Under the pieces are notes generated by a model. The model was not told where the DNA came from. It saw only the letters and a program-made list of their open reading frames with translations, and did no database searches. A program made the position numbers and the translations under genes. A stretch of DNA of 64,000 nucleotides from Ewingella americana ATCC 33852 (GTDB lineage: Bacteria; Pseudomonadota; Gammaproteobacteria; Enterobacterales; Enterobacteriaceae): positions 62,001 to 126,000 of the forward strand of contig NZ_JMPJ01000053.1 in assembly GCF_000735345.1 (NCBI RefSeq). The letters are read 5' to 3'. Shown in pieces: positions 18,084-27,071 of this stretch; the first letter of the stretch is position 1; each line of letters opens with the position of its first letter.

Positions 18084-19427
18084 CTATAAAACTGGATTAA
18101 TTGAGGCGCCACGGCCAATCGCGTAGTAAGTAAAGCCACGCTTAAGCAAACGCTCAGGGTCAAACAAATTACGACCATCGAAAATAACCGGATTTTTTAG
18201 CGCGTCTTTTAACACGTCAAAGTCTGGCGCACGGAAGTTTTGCCATTCGGTACAAATTACCAAGGCATCGGCACCGTGAAGCGCAGCTTCTTTGGTTCCC
18301 ATTAATTCTAAATCGTCGCGATGACCATAGATGCGTTGAGTTTCATTCATCGCCTCGGGATCATAAGCCTTAATTTTTGCGCCTGCGGCCCACAATTGTT
18401 CCATCAGTACCCGGCTTGAGGCTTCGCGCATGTCGTCGGTATTAGGCTTAAATGAAAGCCCCCACAATGCGAAGGTCTTACCTTGCAGGTCTTTACCAAA
18501 GTGGCGGTAAATAAATTCAGGCAGTTTATATTTCTGCTGATAATTAACCTGCTCAACGGCTTGCAATATTTTCGGCTGGTAACCAATCTGCTCAGAGGTG
18601 CGAATAAGCGCCTGAACATCTTTCGGGAAGCAAGAACCGCCGTAGCCACAGCCCGGATAGATAAAGTGGTAGCCAATGCGGGAATCGGAACCAATGCCCT
18701 GACGCACTTTCTCAATATCAGCACCCAGCAGCTCGGCCAAATTAGCCATTTCATTCATGAAACTAATTTTGGTCGCCAGCATGCAGTTAGCAGCATATTT
18801 CGTCAGCTCGGCGCTGCGAATATCCATCAGGATCATGCGATCATGGTTGCGGTTGAAAGGTTCGTACAGTTCGCGGATAGGGTCGATAGCGTTTGGGTTA
18901 TCAGTACCGATAACAATACGCTCAGGACGCATACAGTCGGCGACTGCCGCACCCTCTTTGAGGAATTCTGGATTGGAGATGACGTCAAAGGTAATGTCGC
19001 AGCCGCGAGCAGCAAGGGCAGCGCTCATCACTTCGCGAACTTTATCCGCGGTCCCGACAGGCACGGTGGATTTATCAATCACCACTTTTGGCGAAGTCAT
19101 GTGTTCGGCGATGGTGCGAGCTACGGCGGTGACATATTTCAAGTCGGCAGAGCCATCTTCATCCGGCGGCGTACCCACGGCGATGAATTGGATCTGGGCA
19201 TGCGCCACGCCCTCTTTGGCGTCAGTGCTAAAACGCAGGCGGCCAGCTTCATAGTTCTGTTGTACTAAAGGCGTCAGGCCAGGCTCAAAGATCGGGATTT
19301 GACCATTTTTCAGGTTTTCGACTTTTTTCGCGTCGACATCGATGCAGAGGACTTCATGACCTACTTCTGCCAAAACTGCAGCTTGTACCAGTCCAACATA
19401 ACCGATACCAAAGACAGTAACTTTCAT
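18084..19427 (-). CDS. ugd: UDP-glucose 6-dehydrogenase
   Basis: Oxidises UDP-glucose to UDP-glucuronate with two NAD+. The 447-residue protein has the N-terminal Rossmann motif GIGYVGL, the catalytic Cys in [10 protein letters not shown] and a C-terminal UDP-binding domain ([12 protein letters not shown]). It belongs to the longer (about 447-residue) bacterial group, unlike the 388-residue E. coli K-12 Ugd. The ATG at 19427 is preceded by AGGA at about eight bases; an ATG 15 codons upstream is rejected. UDP-glucuronate feeds capsule or LPS galacturonate via the downstream epimerase and also aminoarabinose lipid A modification. Confidence 0.95.
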   Translation of the reverse strand: MKVTVFGIGYVGLVQAAVLAEVGHEVLCIDVDAKKVENLKNGQIPIFEPGLTPLVQQNYEAGRLRFSTDAKEGVAHAQIQFIAVGTPPDEDGSADLKYVTAVARTIAEHMTSPKVVIDKSTVPVGTADKVREVMSAALAARGCDITFDVISNPEFLKEGAAVADCMRPERIVIGTDNPNAIDPIRELYEPFNRNHDRMILMDIRSAELTKYAANCMLATKISFMNEMANLAELLGADIEKVRQGIGSDSRIGYHFIYPGCGYGGSCFPKDVQALIRTSEQIGYQPKILQAVEQVNYQQKYKLPEFIYRHFGKDLQGKTFALWGLSFKPNTDDMREASSRVLMEQLWAAGAKIKAYDPEAMNETQRIYGHRDDLELMGTKEAALHGADALVICTEWQNFRAPDFDVLKDALKNPVIFDGRNLFDPERLLKRGFTYYAIGRGASINPVL

Positions 19428-19647
19428 TGGAAAATTCCTAGCGTAAAAATTTCTTAAGGGGATTTCGGACACCCACTATTATTACTGCCGCGCAGTATAA
19501 CAGGTTCGCTGTGTGGCGCGCCTTGAATGGTCTATTTTGCATAACAAAACAGCGGATAAGAATGAGAAAAACCAGAAAAAAGGCGTCCAAAATCTATCAC
19601 TTGGCTATTCAGTAGGCGGTTTACTTCCTACGCCTGCTGCCAGCCGA

Positions 19648-20661
19648 TTATTCATTCGAAAGCATTAACCTGAGGCGGCCACCGGCCCCCCATACTTGGC
19701 ACTGGAAGGCGTCACAGCGCTGGCTTATCTGATTCGAAAAGGTCGAGCCGGTGGTGCCCAGCGGCACGCCATTGCTCAATTGAATCTGATTACTGCCGGT
19801 ATTGACGTTGGCGTGCAGACCCGCACTGACCAAAATCAGGTTCTTTTGCTCGGCGTGATAATACCCCAACAGCAGGGGAAACTGGCCCTCAAGTCGTGCC
19901 TGTTTGAAGACTTGATTAACTTGTTTAAGCAGCGTTGACATCTGGGGAAGGCGTTGGTGCTGGTTGCTCAAGTGGTCGCGCAATAATCCGTTGAAAATCG
20001 CCCGCAGCAGCAGCGCCGCCAACACGCCATTCTCTTTGGCTCGCGTCACATCAAGGCAGTAAAATCCGAGGTCTTTTGAGGAGAGCGCCGCGATGTCCAG
20101 CACTAAGCCAGCATTTTCGGCCATGGTCAGTTGACGATAGTTAATCCGGCAGCCAGCCAAGGTTTGTTGCACCGGTGGTTGGAGCTCTTGCAGCAGTCTG
20201 GCAGCCTCATTGGGGTTACGGCACAAGGCTTCCCAGTCATTCATCAGATCGCTTTTTTGCAAAACGTCAGAAGAGAAGAGTTTTGGATAGAGGATAGTCA
20301 GCAAGGCGTCGCGCAGCCGCTGGAGGTCATTGATTGGCTTTAGCAGCACATCCTCCACGCCTAGCCTGAGCATGGTGGCGACATCGGTCATTTTATCGGT
20401 GGCGGAGATAACCAGCACTGGGATTTTTATCCCCTGTAACCGCAAATTTTCCACAAACTCAATGCCGCCCATCTCGGGCATCGCCAAATCACACAAAATC
20501 AGGTCCGGGGGATGGTCTTCCACCAGCTCAAGGGCATCGAGGCCATTGACTGCTTCCGTGTAAGTTGCCCCCAATGAGCTCACGAACCCCGCCAGCACTG
20601 ACCGGAAAACGGCTTCGTCTTCGACGATCAGAATGTGCTTGCTTGTAAGTGGCTTATCCAT
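19648..20661 (-). CDS. rssB: Sigma-S degradation adaptor RssB
   Basis: RssB is an orphan response regulator that hands the stress sigma factor RpoS to ClpXP. The 337-residue protein has an N-terminal receiver domain (phospho-acceptor Asp58 in LILCDLAMPEMGG, Lys in LLKP). Its C-terminal PP2C-like pseudo-phosphatase domain includes QPPVQQTLAGCRINYRQL and NGVPLGTTG. Length equals E. coli RssB. It lies between ugd and ychJ; in E. coli galU occupies the upstream side. Confidence 0.96.
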   Translation of the reverse strand: MDKPLTSKHILIVEDEAVFRSVLAGFVSSLGATYTEAVNGLDALELVEDHPPDLILCDLAMPEMGGIEFVENLRLQGIKIPVLVISATDKMTDVATMLRLGVEDVLLKPINDLQRLRDALLTILYPKLFSSDVLQKSDLMNDWEALCRNPNEAARLLQELQPPVQQTLAGCRINYRQLTMAENAGLVLDIAALSSKDLGFYCLDVTRAKENGVLAALLLRAIFNGLLRDHLSNQHQRLPQMSTLLKQVNQVFKQARLEGQFPLLLGYYHAEQKNLILVSAGLHANVNTGSNQIQLSNGVPLGTTGSTFSNQISQRCDAFQCQVWGAGGRLRLMLSNE

Positions 20662-20870
20662 CGGGGTCCCCCTGCGTATATTCTTCTAATAGTGGCCCAT
20701 AAAACCCGATTCTGCTTGTCAGAATTGTCAGATTCGTGCAATGACGAGTGAATGACCGAGGAAGTCGCCTCAGTAAGTGCGTTGTCAGCCAGCGAGGTTG
20801 TTAGGTAACATATCGACAACACGCATTCAATAGCGCGCTTTGCGCTGCCAAACGCCATTCAGGAGCTATT

Positions 20871-21335
20871 TTGTCACAGCCATGCCCTTGCGGGAGCGGT
20901 GAAGTATACGAAAAGTGCTGCCAGCCTTTTTTACTCAACGCCCAGATTGCCCCGACTCCGTCAGCCTTGATGCGTTCTCGCTACAGCGCTTATGCCATGC
21001 AAGACGCTGACTATTTGATTGCCACTTGGCACGCGGACTGCCAGCCGGAGCGCTGGAGAGAAAACTTAGAAGAAGGCTTTAAAAACACCCAATGGCTGGG
21101 GTTGAACGTCATTGACGCCCAGCCGGGTAAACAGGCTGACGAAGGCTATGTTGAGTTTGCCGCCCGCTTCCAAGAGCCGGATTCAGCAGAGATTCATCTG
21201 GTTCACGAGCGTTCGCGCTTTCTTCGCGTGAATGAACGCTGGTACTATATTGACGGAATTAAACCCCAGACGGGCAGAAACGACAGTTGCCCCTGCGGTT
21301 CAGGTAAAAAATATAAGAAGTGTTGCGGTCGCTGA
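20871..21335 (+). CDS. ychJ: YchJ family SEC-C motif protein
   Basis: A 154-residue protein with zinc-binding SEC-C motifs at both ends ([13 protein letters not shown] at residues 5-17 and [13 protein letters not shown] near the C-terminus) around an NTF2-like YchJ middle domain. Function is unproven; SEC-C motifs bind zinc and often mediate protein contacts, as in SecA. The start is TTG at 20871, chosen because AGGAG lies five bases upstream and the protein then begins MSQPCPCG like E. coli YchJ. It is divergent from rssB. Confidence 0.93.
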   Translation: MSQPCPCGSGEVYEKCCQPFLLNAQIAPTPSALMRSRYSAYAMQDADYLIATWHADCQPERWRENLEEGFKNTQWLGLNVIDAQPGKQADEGYVEFAARFQEPDSAEIHLVHERSRFLRVNERWYYIDGIKPQTGRNDSCPCGSGKKYKKCCGR

Positions 21336-21394
21336 TTCTGCCCGCACTATTTTAACGATATCCAGTAGACGCTTAGGACAGGATCCACACCCCC

Positions 21395-22243
21395 ATGCCG
21401 CAACAAAATATACAAACTAAGGTATTACGCACCATTTGCCCTGACGCTAAGGGCCTGATCGCCAAGATCACCAACATTTGCTACAAGCACGAACTGAATA
21501 TTGTGCAAAACAACGAATTCGTCGATCACCGCACCGGGCGCTTCTTCATGCGTACCGAGCTTGAGGGGATTTTTAACGATAATACGCTGTTGGCCGATCT
21601 GGACAGCGCGTTGCCGAAAGGCTCTGTGCGCGAGTTGCACAGCACCGATCGCCGTCGCATTGTGATTTTGGTGACCAAAGAAGCCCACTGTCTGGGCGAT
21701 CTGCTGATGAAATCAGCATACGGCGGTCTGGATGTTGAAATCGCCGCGGTTATTGGTAACCACGACACGCTGCAAACGCTGGTCGAGCGTTTTGATATTC
21801 CCTTCCACTTGGTGAGCCACGAAGGCTTGACCCGCGAGCAGCACGACAGCGCGATGATGGAGCAGATTGACCAGTATCAGCCAGATTACGTGGTATTGGC
21901 GAAATACATGCGCGTGCTGACGCCGGGCTTTGTGCAGCACTATCCGCATCAGGTGATCAACATTCACCACTCCTTCCTGCCAGCCTTTATTGGCGCGCGC
22001 CCTTACCATCAGGCCTATGAGCGCGGCGTGAAGATTATCGGCGCGACGGCGCACTATGTGAATGACAGTCTGGACGAAGGTCCAATCATCATGCAGGACA
22101 CCATCAACGTCGATCACACCTATACCGCTGAAGATATGATGCGTGCCGGTCGTGACGTGGAGAAAAATGTGTTGAGCCGCGCGCTTTATCGCGTACTGGC
22201 CCAGCGCGTGTTTGTTTACGGCAATCGCACCGTTATTTTGTAA
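21395..22243 (+). CDS. purU: Formyltetrahydrofolate deformylase
   Basis: PurU hydrolyses 10-formyl-THF to formate and THF, supplying formate for purine synthesis. The 282-residue protein has an N-terminal ACT regulatory domain (KVLRTICPDAKGLIAKITN). The C-terminal formyl-transferase-like catalytic domain has INIHHSFLPAFIGARPYHQA and the catalytic Asp in VNDSLDEGPIIMQD. It is nearly collinear with E. coli PurU (280 residues). As in E. coli, a tRNA-Tyr gene lies directly downstream. Confidence 0.97.
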   Translation: MPQQNIQTKVLRTICPDAKGLIAKITNICYKHELNIVQNNEFVDHRTGRFFMRTELEGIFNDNTLLADLDSALPKGSVRELHSTDRRRIVILVTKEAHCLGDLLMKSAYGGLDVEIAAVIGNHDTLQTLVERFDIPFHLVSHEGLTREQHDSAMMEQIDQYQPDYVVLAKYMRVLTPGFVQHYPHQVINIHHSFLPAFIGARPYHQAYERGVKIIGATAHYVNDSLDEGPIIMQDTINVDHTYTAEDMMRAGRDVEKNVLSRALYRVLAQRVFVYGNRTVIL

Positions 22244-22432
22244 TTGCTCAAATTGGCGGTGTTTTCTGTACAGAGAAGCACCGCCAAGGGCAAAAAAACA
22301 ACAAACGAACATTTTTAGCGGTTTCAGGGCTTTACACCGCAGTTCCATTTGGTATTATGCGCCCCGTTCACCGCAACAGCCGAAGCGTTGAATGCAGTAT
22401 GTAGTAAACAATTCGAAATCCACGAATTTCGT

Positions 22433-22517
<85 letters not shown>

Positions 22518-22838
22518 TCTTAAATACTCCTGCATTACCTCTCAAAAAAACCAACCTAAAATAGAATATCGCGCTGGGAAGGATGGAGAAGCTTCGATTG
22601 AAGGTTCGAGCCGAGCGAAGCGAGACAGCGTTGCGCAGCAACGACCCGAAGGGCGAGGCCAGCGGCCGAGTAATCCTTCCCCCACCACCATCTCAAAGCA
22701 TCAAGTCTGAGTTCCTTCTCAACTATTAAAAACCATTCCCTAATTACTTCCGAGTCTGCTTTTTTCTCTGATTTTATTTCATACTCACCGTAATCCAAGC
22801 CTTCCCCCCAATCCCGAAGAGAAGACCTGATTCAATCC
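22518..22838. other. Spacer between tRNA-Tyr and the exporter genes
   Basis: A 321-bp stretch without a credible protein gene. It contains the interrupted copy of the tRNA-Tyr 3' end (22601-22693) and an inverted repeat GGGAAGGAT (22576-22584)/ATCCTTCCC (22673-22681) that would fold the whole insert into one structure. No clear terminator for the minus-strand exporter gene was seen. Confidence 0.55.
22601..22693 (+). repeat. Duplicated tRNA-Tyr 3' end interrupted by a 63-bp GC-rich palindromic insert
   Basis: AAGGTTCGA (22601-22609) and ATCCTTCCCCCACCACCA plus TCT (22673-22693) together reproduce the last 27 bases of tRNA-Tyr and three bases beyond it. They are split inside the T-loop by 63 bp (22610-22672). 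The insert has stacked small palindromes such as CGTTGC-GCA-GCAACG and CCC-GAA-GGG. It recalls the E. coli tyrT locus, where repeats beginning with the terminal 19 bp of tRNA-Tyr follow the tRNA. Confidence 0.85.
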
Positions 22839-24938
22839 CTATCCGAGCTTAATCACCCGGTCTGCCGTTTCTATGGTGGAAGGCCGATGGGCGATGAAGA
22901 TGCGGGTGATATCCAGTTCCCTGATGGCCTGATTGATTTTGGATTCATTATCCAAATCCAAATGGCTGGTCGCTTCATCAAGGAACAGAATTGCCGGGCG
23001 GCGATAGAGCGCGCGGGCAATCAATAGCCGCTGTTTCTGCCCGCCGGACAAGCTGTTGCCGAGTTCGCTTATCAGCGTTTCATAGCCCATCGGCATCTTT
23101 TCGATATCAGCATGAATGTTGCAGCGGCGGGCACAGTCAACAATCCGCGCCTCATCCTTCTGCTCATCAAAGCTGGCAATATTCTCGCCAATCGAACCGG
23201 CAAACAGCGTGTCGTCCTGCAACACGCAGGCTATGCAGCTGCGGTAATTATTTAGACCGGCGGTGGTGATATCCATGCCGTTAATCAGCACCCGGCCCTG
23301 CGTCGGAGCCAGCAACCCGGTCATGATCTTCATTAGCGTGGTTTTACCCTGTCCCGACGGCCCGACAATTGCCACGCTCTCGCCCGCCGCGACGGACAGA
23401 TTCAGGCCGTTGATTAATGGCGCAGATAGGCTGTCATACTGGAAAACCAAATCGCGCACGTCGAGCGACGCCGCCTCGCCGCCGCGCAGTAACTCGCGCT
23501 CCGGCAGGCTTTTCTCGGTGTCAGTCAGCGCAATATCCGCAATACGGTCGCGATGCAGCGAAAGCATCCGCAGCTGTAAAACCATGTTGAGCAGGTTGGC
23601 CGCACGTTCGGAGAATTGGCCGCGATAGGTGTTGAAAGCGACGAACATCCCCAGCGTCATATGGCCGTCAATCACCTGACTCGCCCCCAGCCACAGCAGC
23701 GCCACCTGATCGAGAGTGGCAATCAGCGTGTTGCCGCCGGTGAACATCATCTCGAACTTGGTTTTGCGCACCGTGGCGTTGGCGTTATCAATGTTCATGT
23801 TGAGCCAGAAGTTAGCGCGCGTCTTCGACAGCCCCAGCGCCTTCAGCGTACTGATGCCATACAGGGTTTCCATAAAGTGGGAACCGGCACGGGCGCTTTT
23901 GACGATTTGCTCCTCGGACACCTGCCGATAGGCGTTATAAGTGGAAAGCCTAAAGATGACGTAAATTGCGGTGAAGCCAAGAATCACCCAAATCAGCCAG
24001 CCGCCGTACAGCACCATCATCACAATCAGGCCGATGGACATGATGCCGTCGATAATACTGTTGACCACGTTGGTGGTCAGCGTGGTGCGCAGCGTGTCGA
24101 GAGAGGTAAAGCGCGACTGAATATCGCCGAGTTTGCGCTTCTCGAAATAGTCCAGCGGCAGCTTGAGCAGGTGGTCAAACAGCCGCGCTTTCCACTGCAC
24201 GTCAATCAGCGTACTCATCACCAAAGAGGTCCAAGCACGCAGCATGCTCACGCCTGTGCGGAAGATGATAAAGAACAGCAGCCCGAGGCAAATCAGAGTC
24301 AGCAGGTCGGGGTCTTTGGCCGGGATCACGTGGTCCATTACCAACTGCATGCCCACCGGCAGCAGCAGGTTGACCGACTCGATCATCAGCGACAGGCAGA
24401 AGATCTTGGTCAGCGCGGGGATTAAGCCGCTGACATTGCCCATCATTTTGCGCAGATTTAGGCGAACGCGCGGCTTTTCCGAAGTAAATCCGCTGTCCGG
24501 CCACAGCTCCAGCGCCACGCCGGTGAAATGCTCCGACACCTCGCGGATACCCAGCGAGCGCTGGCCAAAGGCCGGGTCGTGAATAATCACTTTGCCCTGC
24601 TTCACCGCCACCAGCACCACGAAATGGTTAAGATCCCAGTGCAGAATGCAGGGGGTTTTCAGCGCATTCAGCTCATCAATGTCGAGCTTCAGAGCGCGGG
24701 ATTTCAGCTCCACCGAGGTGGCAATATCCATCAGGGTACGCAGGGTCGCGCCACGGGATGAAATGCCAAAACGCTGGCGCAGACTCTGCAAATCAACATG
24801 CTTGCCGTGGTAACCGCAGACCATCGCCAGACAGGCCAACCCGCACTCGGCGGCCTCGGTTTGGATGATTTGCGGGACTTTATGACGGAAGCCGAAATGC
24901 AGACTGTTTGCCAGTTCGCGCACGTTATCGAGATTCAT
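22839..24938 (-). CDS. C39-peptidase ABC exporter (CvaB/MchF-like) for a leader peptide
   Basis: A peptidase-containing ABC transporter that cuts double-glycine leaders and exports the mature peptide. The 699-residue length matches CvaB (about 698). The N-terminal C39 protease has oxyanion Gln26, catalytic Cys32 (QTEAAECGLAC), His105 (LNHFVVL) and Asp121 (IHDPAFG), all intact. A membrane domain of about six segments follows, then an ATPase with Walker A GPSGQGKTT (about 526), signature LSGGQKQR (about 630) and Walker B ILFLDEATSHLD (about 650). It overlaps the upstream fusion-protein gene by 14 bp, so the two are co-transcribed. TolC would be the outer-membrane partner, encoded elsewhere. Confidence 0.95.
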   Translation of the reverse strand: MNLDNVRELANSLHFGFRHKVPQIIQTEAAECGLACLAMVCGYHGKHVDLQSLRQRFGISSRGATLRTLMDIATSVELKSRALKLDIDELNALKTPCILHWDLNHFVVLVAVKQGKVIIHDPAFGQRSLGIREVSEHFTGVALELWPDSGFTSEKPRVRLNLRKMMGNVSGLIPALTKIFCLSLMIESVNLLLPVGMQLVMDHVIPAKDPDLLTLICLGLLFFIIFRTGVSMLRAWTSLVMSTLIDVQWKARLFDHLLKLPLDYFEKRKLGDIQSRFTSLDTLRTTLTTNVVNSIIDGIMSIGLIVMMVLYGGWLIWVILGFTAIYVIFRLSTYNAYRQVSEEQIVKSARAGSHFMETLYGISTLKALGLSKTRANFWLNMNIDNANATVRKTKFEMMFTGGNTLIATLDQVALLWLGASQVIDGHMTLGMFVAFNTYRGQFSERAANLLNMVLQLRMLSLHRDRIADIALTDTEKSLPERELLRGGEAASLDVRDLVFQYDSLSAPLINGLNLSVAAGESVAIVGPSGQGKTTLMKIMTGLLAPTQGRVLINGMDITTAGLNNYRSCIACVLQDDTLFAGSIGENIASFDEQKDEARIVDCARRCNIHADIEKMPMGYETLISELGNSLSGGQKQRLLIARALYRRPAILFLDEATSHLDLDNESKINQAIRELDITRIFIAHRPSTIETADRVIKLG

Positions 24939-26211
24939 TTATCGGCCCCACCACACTTTTCTTCATGCTGTAATACGGAGATAGCATCCACTGATAGAGC
25001 GGGCGTTTTTCGAGGAACATCGTAGACTCCGCTTTCATGCCACTGGATAAATTGAGCGTTTCGCCATGCCAGTTGAGCTGGCTTTTATCTAAGGAGACGA
25101 TCACTTTGTAATAAGGCCCGCTGACCGTGCCATTGGGGTTTTTCGGCGCGCTGGAGTAGGAATTCAGCTCCTGCTCGGAGACCGGCGCGGAGGAAACAGA
25201 TTCTACACGCCCGGGGAACTGGCCATATTTTTCAAATGGATAGGCTTCATAGCGAATATTGATCTCTTCCCCTGGTTTGACGTAAGGCACGCTCTCATTT
25301 GGCAACCATGCCACCAAGAAGAAAGGCGAATTCTTGGCCGGAACCAGCTGCGCCAGACTGTCACCGGCATTGACCATCTGCCCCGGCGTCACGCTGAGTG
25401 AGGAGATCTTGCCGTCGGTCGGCGCGGTGATCAGCAGCGAGCCTTTGGCATCGGCCTCGGCCAACTGGCGGTCTAAATCATTGCGCTGCACGCCGTATTG
25501 CGAAATTTGATTGTCGAAATCGGCGGCGCGGGTCACCAGCTCGCTGCGCAAGTTGGTTATCTGCAATGACTCTTGGATAGATTGGGTGTTGAGGCTCTGG
25601 AACGAGGTTTGTTGCTGGTAGAACAGGTAGCGCTGGTTATTGAGCTGATCGGTGTTAATCAGCCCTTTACGCTGATAAGCGCCGTAGTTCTGCATGCTTT
25701 GCTTCATCGCATCCAGCCCCTGCTGCGCCGACGCCACCATGTCCTGGGACACCTTGTGCGCCTTCTCATACTGCTCGAGCTGCTGCTGCAAATTGTCCAG
25801 CGTCGTGCGCTTGTTGTTTTGCAGTTGAGTGATGATGGTGTCTATCTGGTCGCGCTGTTTATTGATTGCTGACAGCGTGGTGGTGCTGACATTACCGGCC
25901 TGCGTCACCCGGCTGACATCAATTTGATACAGCGGCTGGCCCTTTTTGACCGTTTTGCCGGTTTCCACCATTAAATTGGTCACCACGCCCTGCTCCGGGC
26001 TGAATAAATTAATGCTGTGCGGCTGGGTGATCACTTCACCACTGACATTAATTCGGCGAGTGTAATTGGAGAAAATCAAGAAACTAAGCAGTGCGATAAG
26101 AAATAGCGCGGTCAATGAGGTGACTACCCAAACGGGCCATCCCGCTAATAGCAGCGCCTTACCGGCCCAGTGGTTTTGTTGATGTTCATTCACTTCTTTA
26201 CGAAAGAGCAT
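24925..26211 (-). CDS. HlyD/CvaA-type periplasmic membrane fusion protein
   Basis: This protein links the ABC exporter to an outer-membrane channel. The 428-residue protein starts MLFRKEVNEHQQNHW, a typical CvaA/MchE-like start. It has one membrane segment (about 28-50), a split lipoyl domain (SPEQGVVTNLMVETGKTVKKGQ and ITAPTDGKISSLSVTPGQMV), a long coiled-coil hairpin (about 115-260) rich in Gln and Leu, and a C-terminal beta-barrel. It is the first gene of the two-gene export operon and is divergent from the leader-peptide gene. Substrate is inferred from the neighbour. Confidence 0.93.
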   Translation of the reverse strand: MLFRKEVNEHQQNHWAGKALLLAGWPVWVVTSLTALFLIALLSFLIFSNYTRRINVSGEVITQPHSINLFSPEQGVVTNLMVETGKTVKKGQPLYQIDVSRVTQAGNVSTTTLSAINKQRDQIDTIITQLQNNKRTTLDNLQQQLEQYEKAHKVSQDMVASAQQGLDAMKQSMQNYGAYQRKGLINTDQLNNQRYLFYQQQTSFQSLNTQSIQESLQITNLRSELVTRAADFDNQISQYGVQRNDLDRQLAEADAKGSLLITAPTDGKISSLSVTPGQMVNAGDSLAQLVPAKNSPFFLVAWLPNESVPYVKPGEEINIRYEAYPFEKYGQFPGRVESVSSAPVSEQELNSYSSAPKNPNGTVSGPYYKVIVSLDKSQLNWHGETLNLSSGMKAESTMFLEKRPLYQWMLSPYYSMKKSVVGPINESR

Positions 26212-26224
26212 CTAGCTTAACCCT

Positions 26225-26264
26225 CAATGAACATGATGTTGAAACCTCTGGATAATGTTCATTG
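26225..26264. repeat. 10-bp inverted repeat in the exporter leader
   Basis: CAATGAACAT (26225-26234) and ATGTTCATTG (26255-26264) are perfect arms around 20 bp, beginning 13 bp upstream of the fusion-protein start. Position suits an operator overlapping the promoter or an RNA hairpin upstream of the ribosome-binding site. Confidence 0.7.
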
Positions 26265-26299
26265 AAAGATAGTCAGCAGTTGGATAACTGGCAACTGTG

Positions 26300-26320
26300 A
26301 TTCATCTGAAATAGATGAAT
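26300..26320. repeat. 8-bp inverted repeat upstream of the exporter operon
   Basis: ATTCATCT-GAAAT-AGATGAAT is a perfect palindrome with a five-base centre. It resembles a dimeric-regulator operator; no family was recognised. Confidence 0.5.
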
Positions 26321-26692
26321 TTATTGGTAAAGTTGACCACTGCTCTGTTTATCGCCAATGTCATAATATCTTCCCAGCAATCCAATCACGCAGCGTTAAT
26401 ATTTCCTTTGCTGATTATCTGCTAAGTAATAGCGAAATATTTATATCCACACAGACTTAGAAATAAATAACAACACTTGGCGCTGGGCGGTTAAAAATAG
26501 AACTTTGCGTAACGTTCTCATCAGGTTACTTAATAATCATCAATAGTGATAAATGGCGGGTAAATATAAAAACTCAAAAATGTTTAATTTTAATTTATTA
26601 CATATCAACAATTTACATAAATATTACATTTATGGAGATTATTCCTAATCACCTCAGCCGCTGAGTGTCCTAGGCTTAAGTCACATGAGGAC

Positions 26693-26773
26693 ATGAGTAC
26701 GAAAACAAATATCTTTCTTACTCCTGTATTCATCGGATCTCAGGAAGTCGGGATCTCAGTTTTCACAAACTAA
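26693..26773 (+). CDS. Possible 26-residue peptide upstream of the microcin-like gene
   Basis: ATG at 26693 with GAGG two bases upstream (a tight spacing) opens 26 codons (MSTKTNIFLTPVFIGSQEV and seven more) ending 14 bp before the leader-peptide gene. It has no double-glycine leader and resembles nothing recognised. Proximity suggests translational coupling if real, but a frame of this size can arise by chance. Confidence 0.2.
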   Translation: MSTKTNIFLTPVFIGSQEVGISVFTN

Positions 26774-26787
26774 GAGGATGACCCAAG

Positions 26788-26979
26788 ATGAAACAGTTAA
26801 CAGAACGTGACATTGAAATGGTTAATGGTGCTGGTTGGTCGGAAGATGTAAATAAAGTTGCTGACCGCCTGTCAAACTTTGGTCAAAAAGCGGTAGATGA
26901 TACCGGCAATGCGGTGAATAAGGCTTACGGCCAAATTTCAGACGCGCTGGGTAGAGCTAACGATTACCTGACCTCCTAG
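26788..26979 (+). CDS. Double-glycine-leader peptide precursor, putative microcin-like
   Basis: The 63-residue precursor starts MKQLTERDIEMVNGA-G. This fits the class II microcin/bacteriocin leader pattern M(K/R)xLxxxxIxxVxG(G/A), with cleavage predicted after Ala15. The predicted mature part is about 48 residues and starts GWSEDVNKVADRL. It has no Cys, net charge about -2 and an amphipathic helical pattern, with no long hydrophobic stretch. AGAGGA precedes the ATG by about nine bases and a strong terminator follows. It lies divergent from a C39 exporter and its fusion protein. No known family was recognised; antibacterial activity is unproven and signalling or adhesion are alternatives. Confidence 0.8.
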   Translation: MKQLTERDIEMVNGAGWSEDVNKVADRLSNFGQKAVDDTGNAVNKAYGQISDALGRANDYLTS

Positions 26980-27042
26980 TCTGACGGTAAATAGTATCTA
27001 AACCTAATAGCTCACAACCTGAGTTTATAATTGGGTTCATGC

Positions 27043-27071
27043 AGGCGCTCACCTCGGTGAGCGCCTTCTTT
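27043..27071 (+). terminator. Terminator of the leader-peptide gene
   Basis: A 9-bp perfect stem GGCGCTCAC/GTGAGCGCC (27044-27065) with CTCG loop followed by TTCTTTTT on the plus strand only. Confidence 0.88.

Larger units (their letters stand above)
26212..26787. other. Divergent control region of the peptide-export cassette
   Basis: A 576-bp, very AT-rich region between the fusion-protein gene and the peptide gene. It carries two clean inverted repeats near the exporter start (26225-26264 and 26300-26320). It also has a weak Fur-like match (26529-26547, 12 of 19) and a 26-codon frame (26693-26773) just before the peptide gene. No immunity gene was recognised. Confidence 0.55.

Noticed and set aside
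22556-22798. 80-codon minus-strand frame upstream of the exporter
   Set aside because: It runs through the palindromic tRNA-derived repeat, has no family resemblance and no clear ribosome-binding site.
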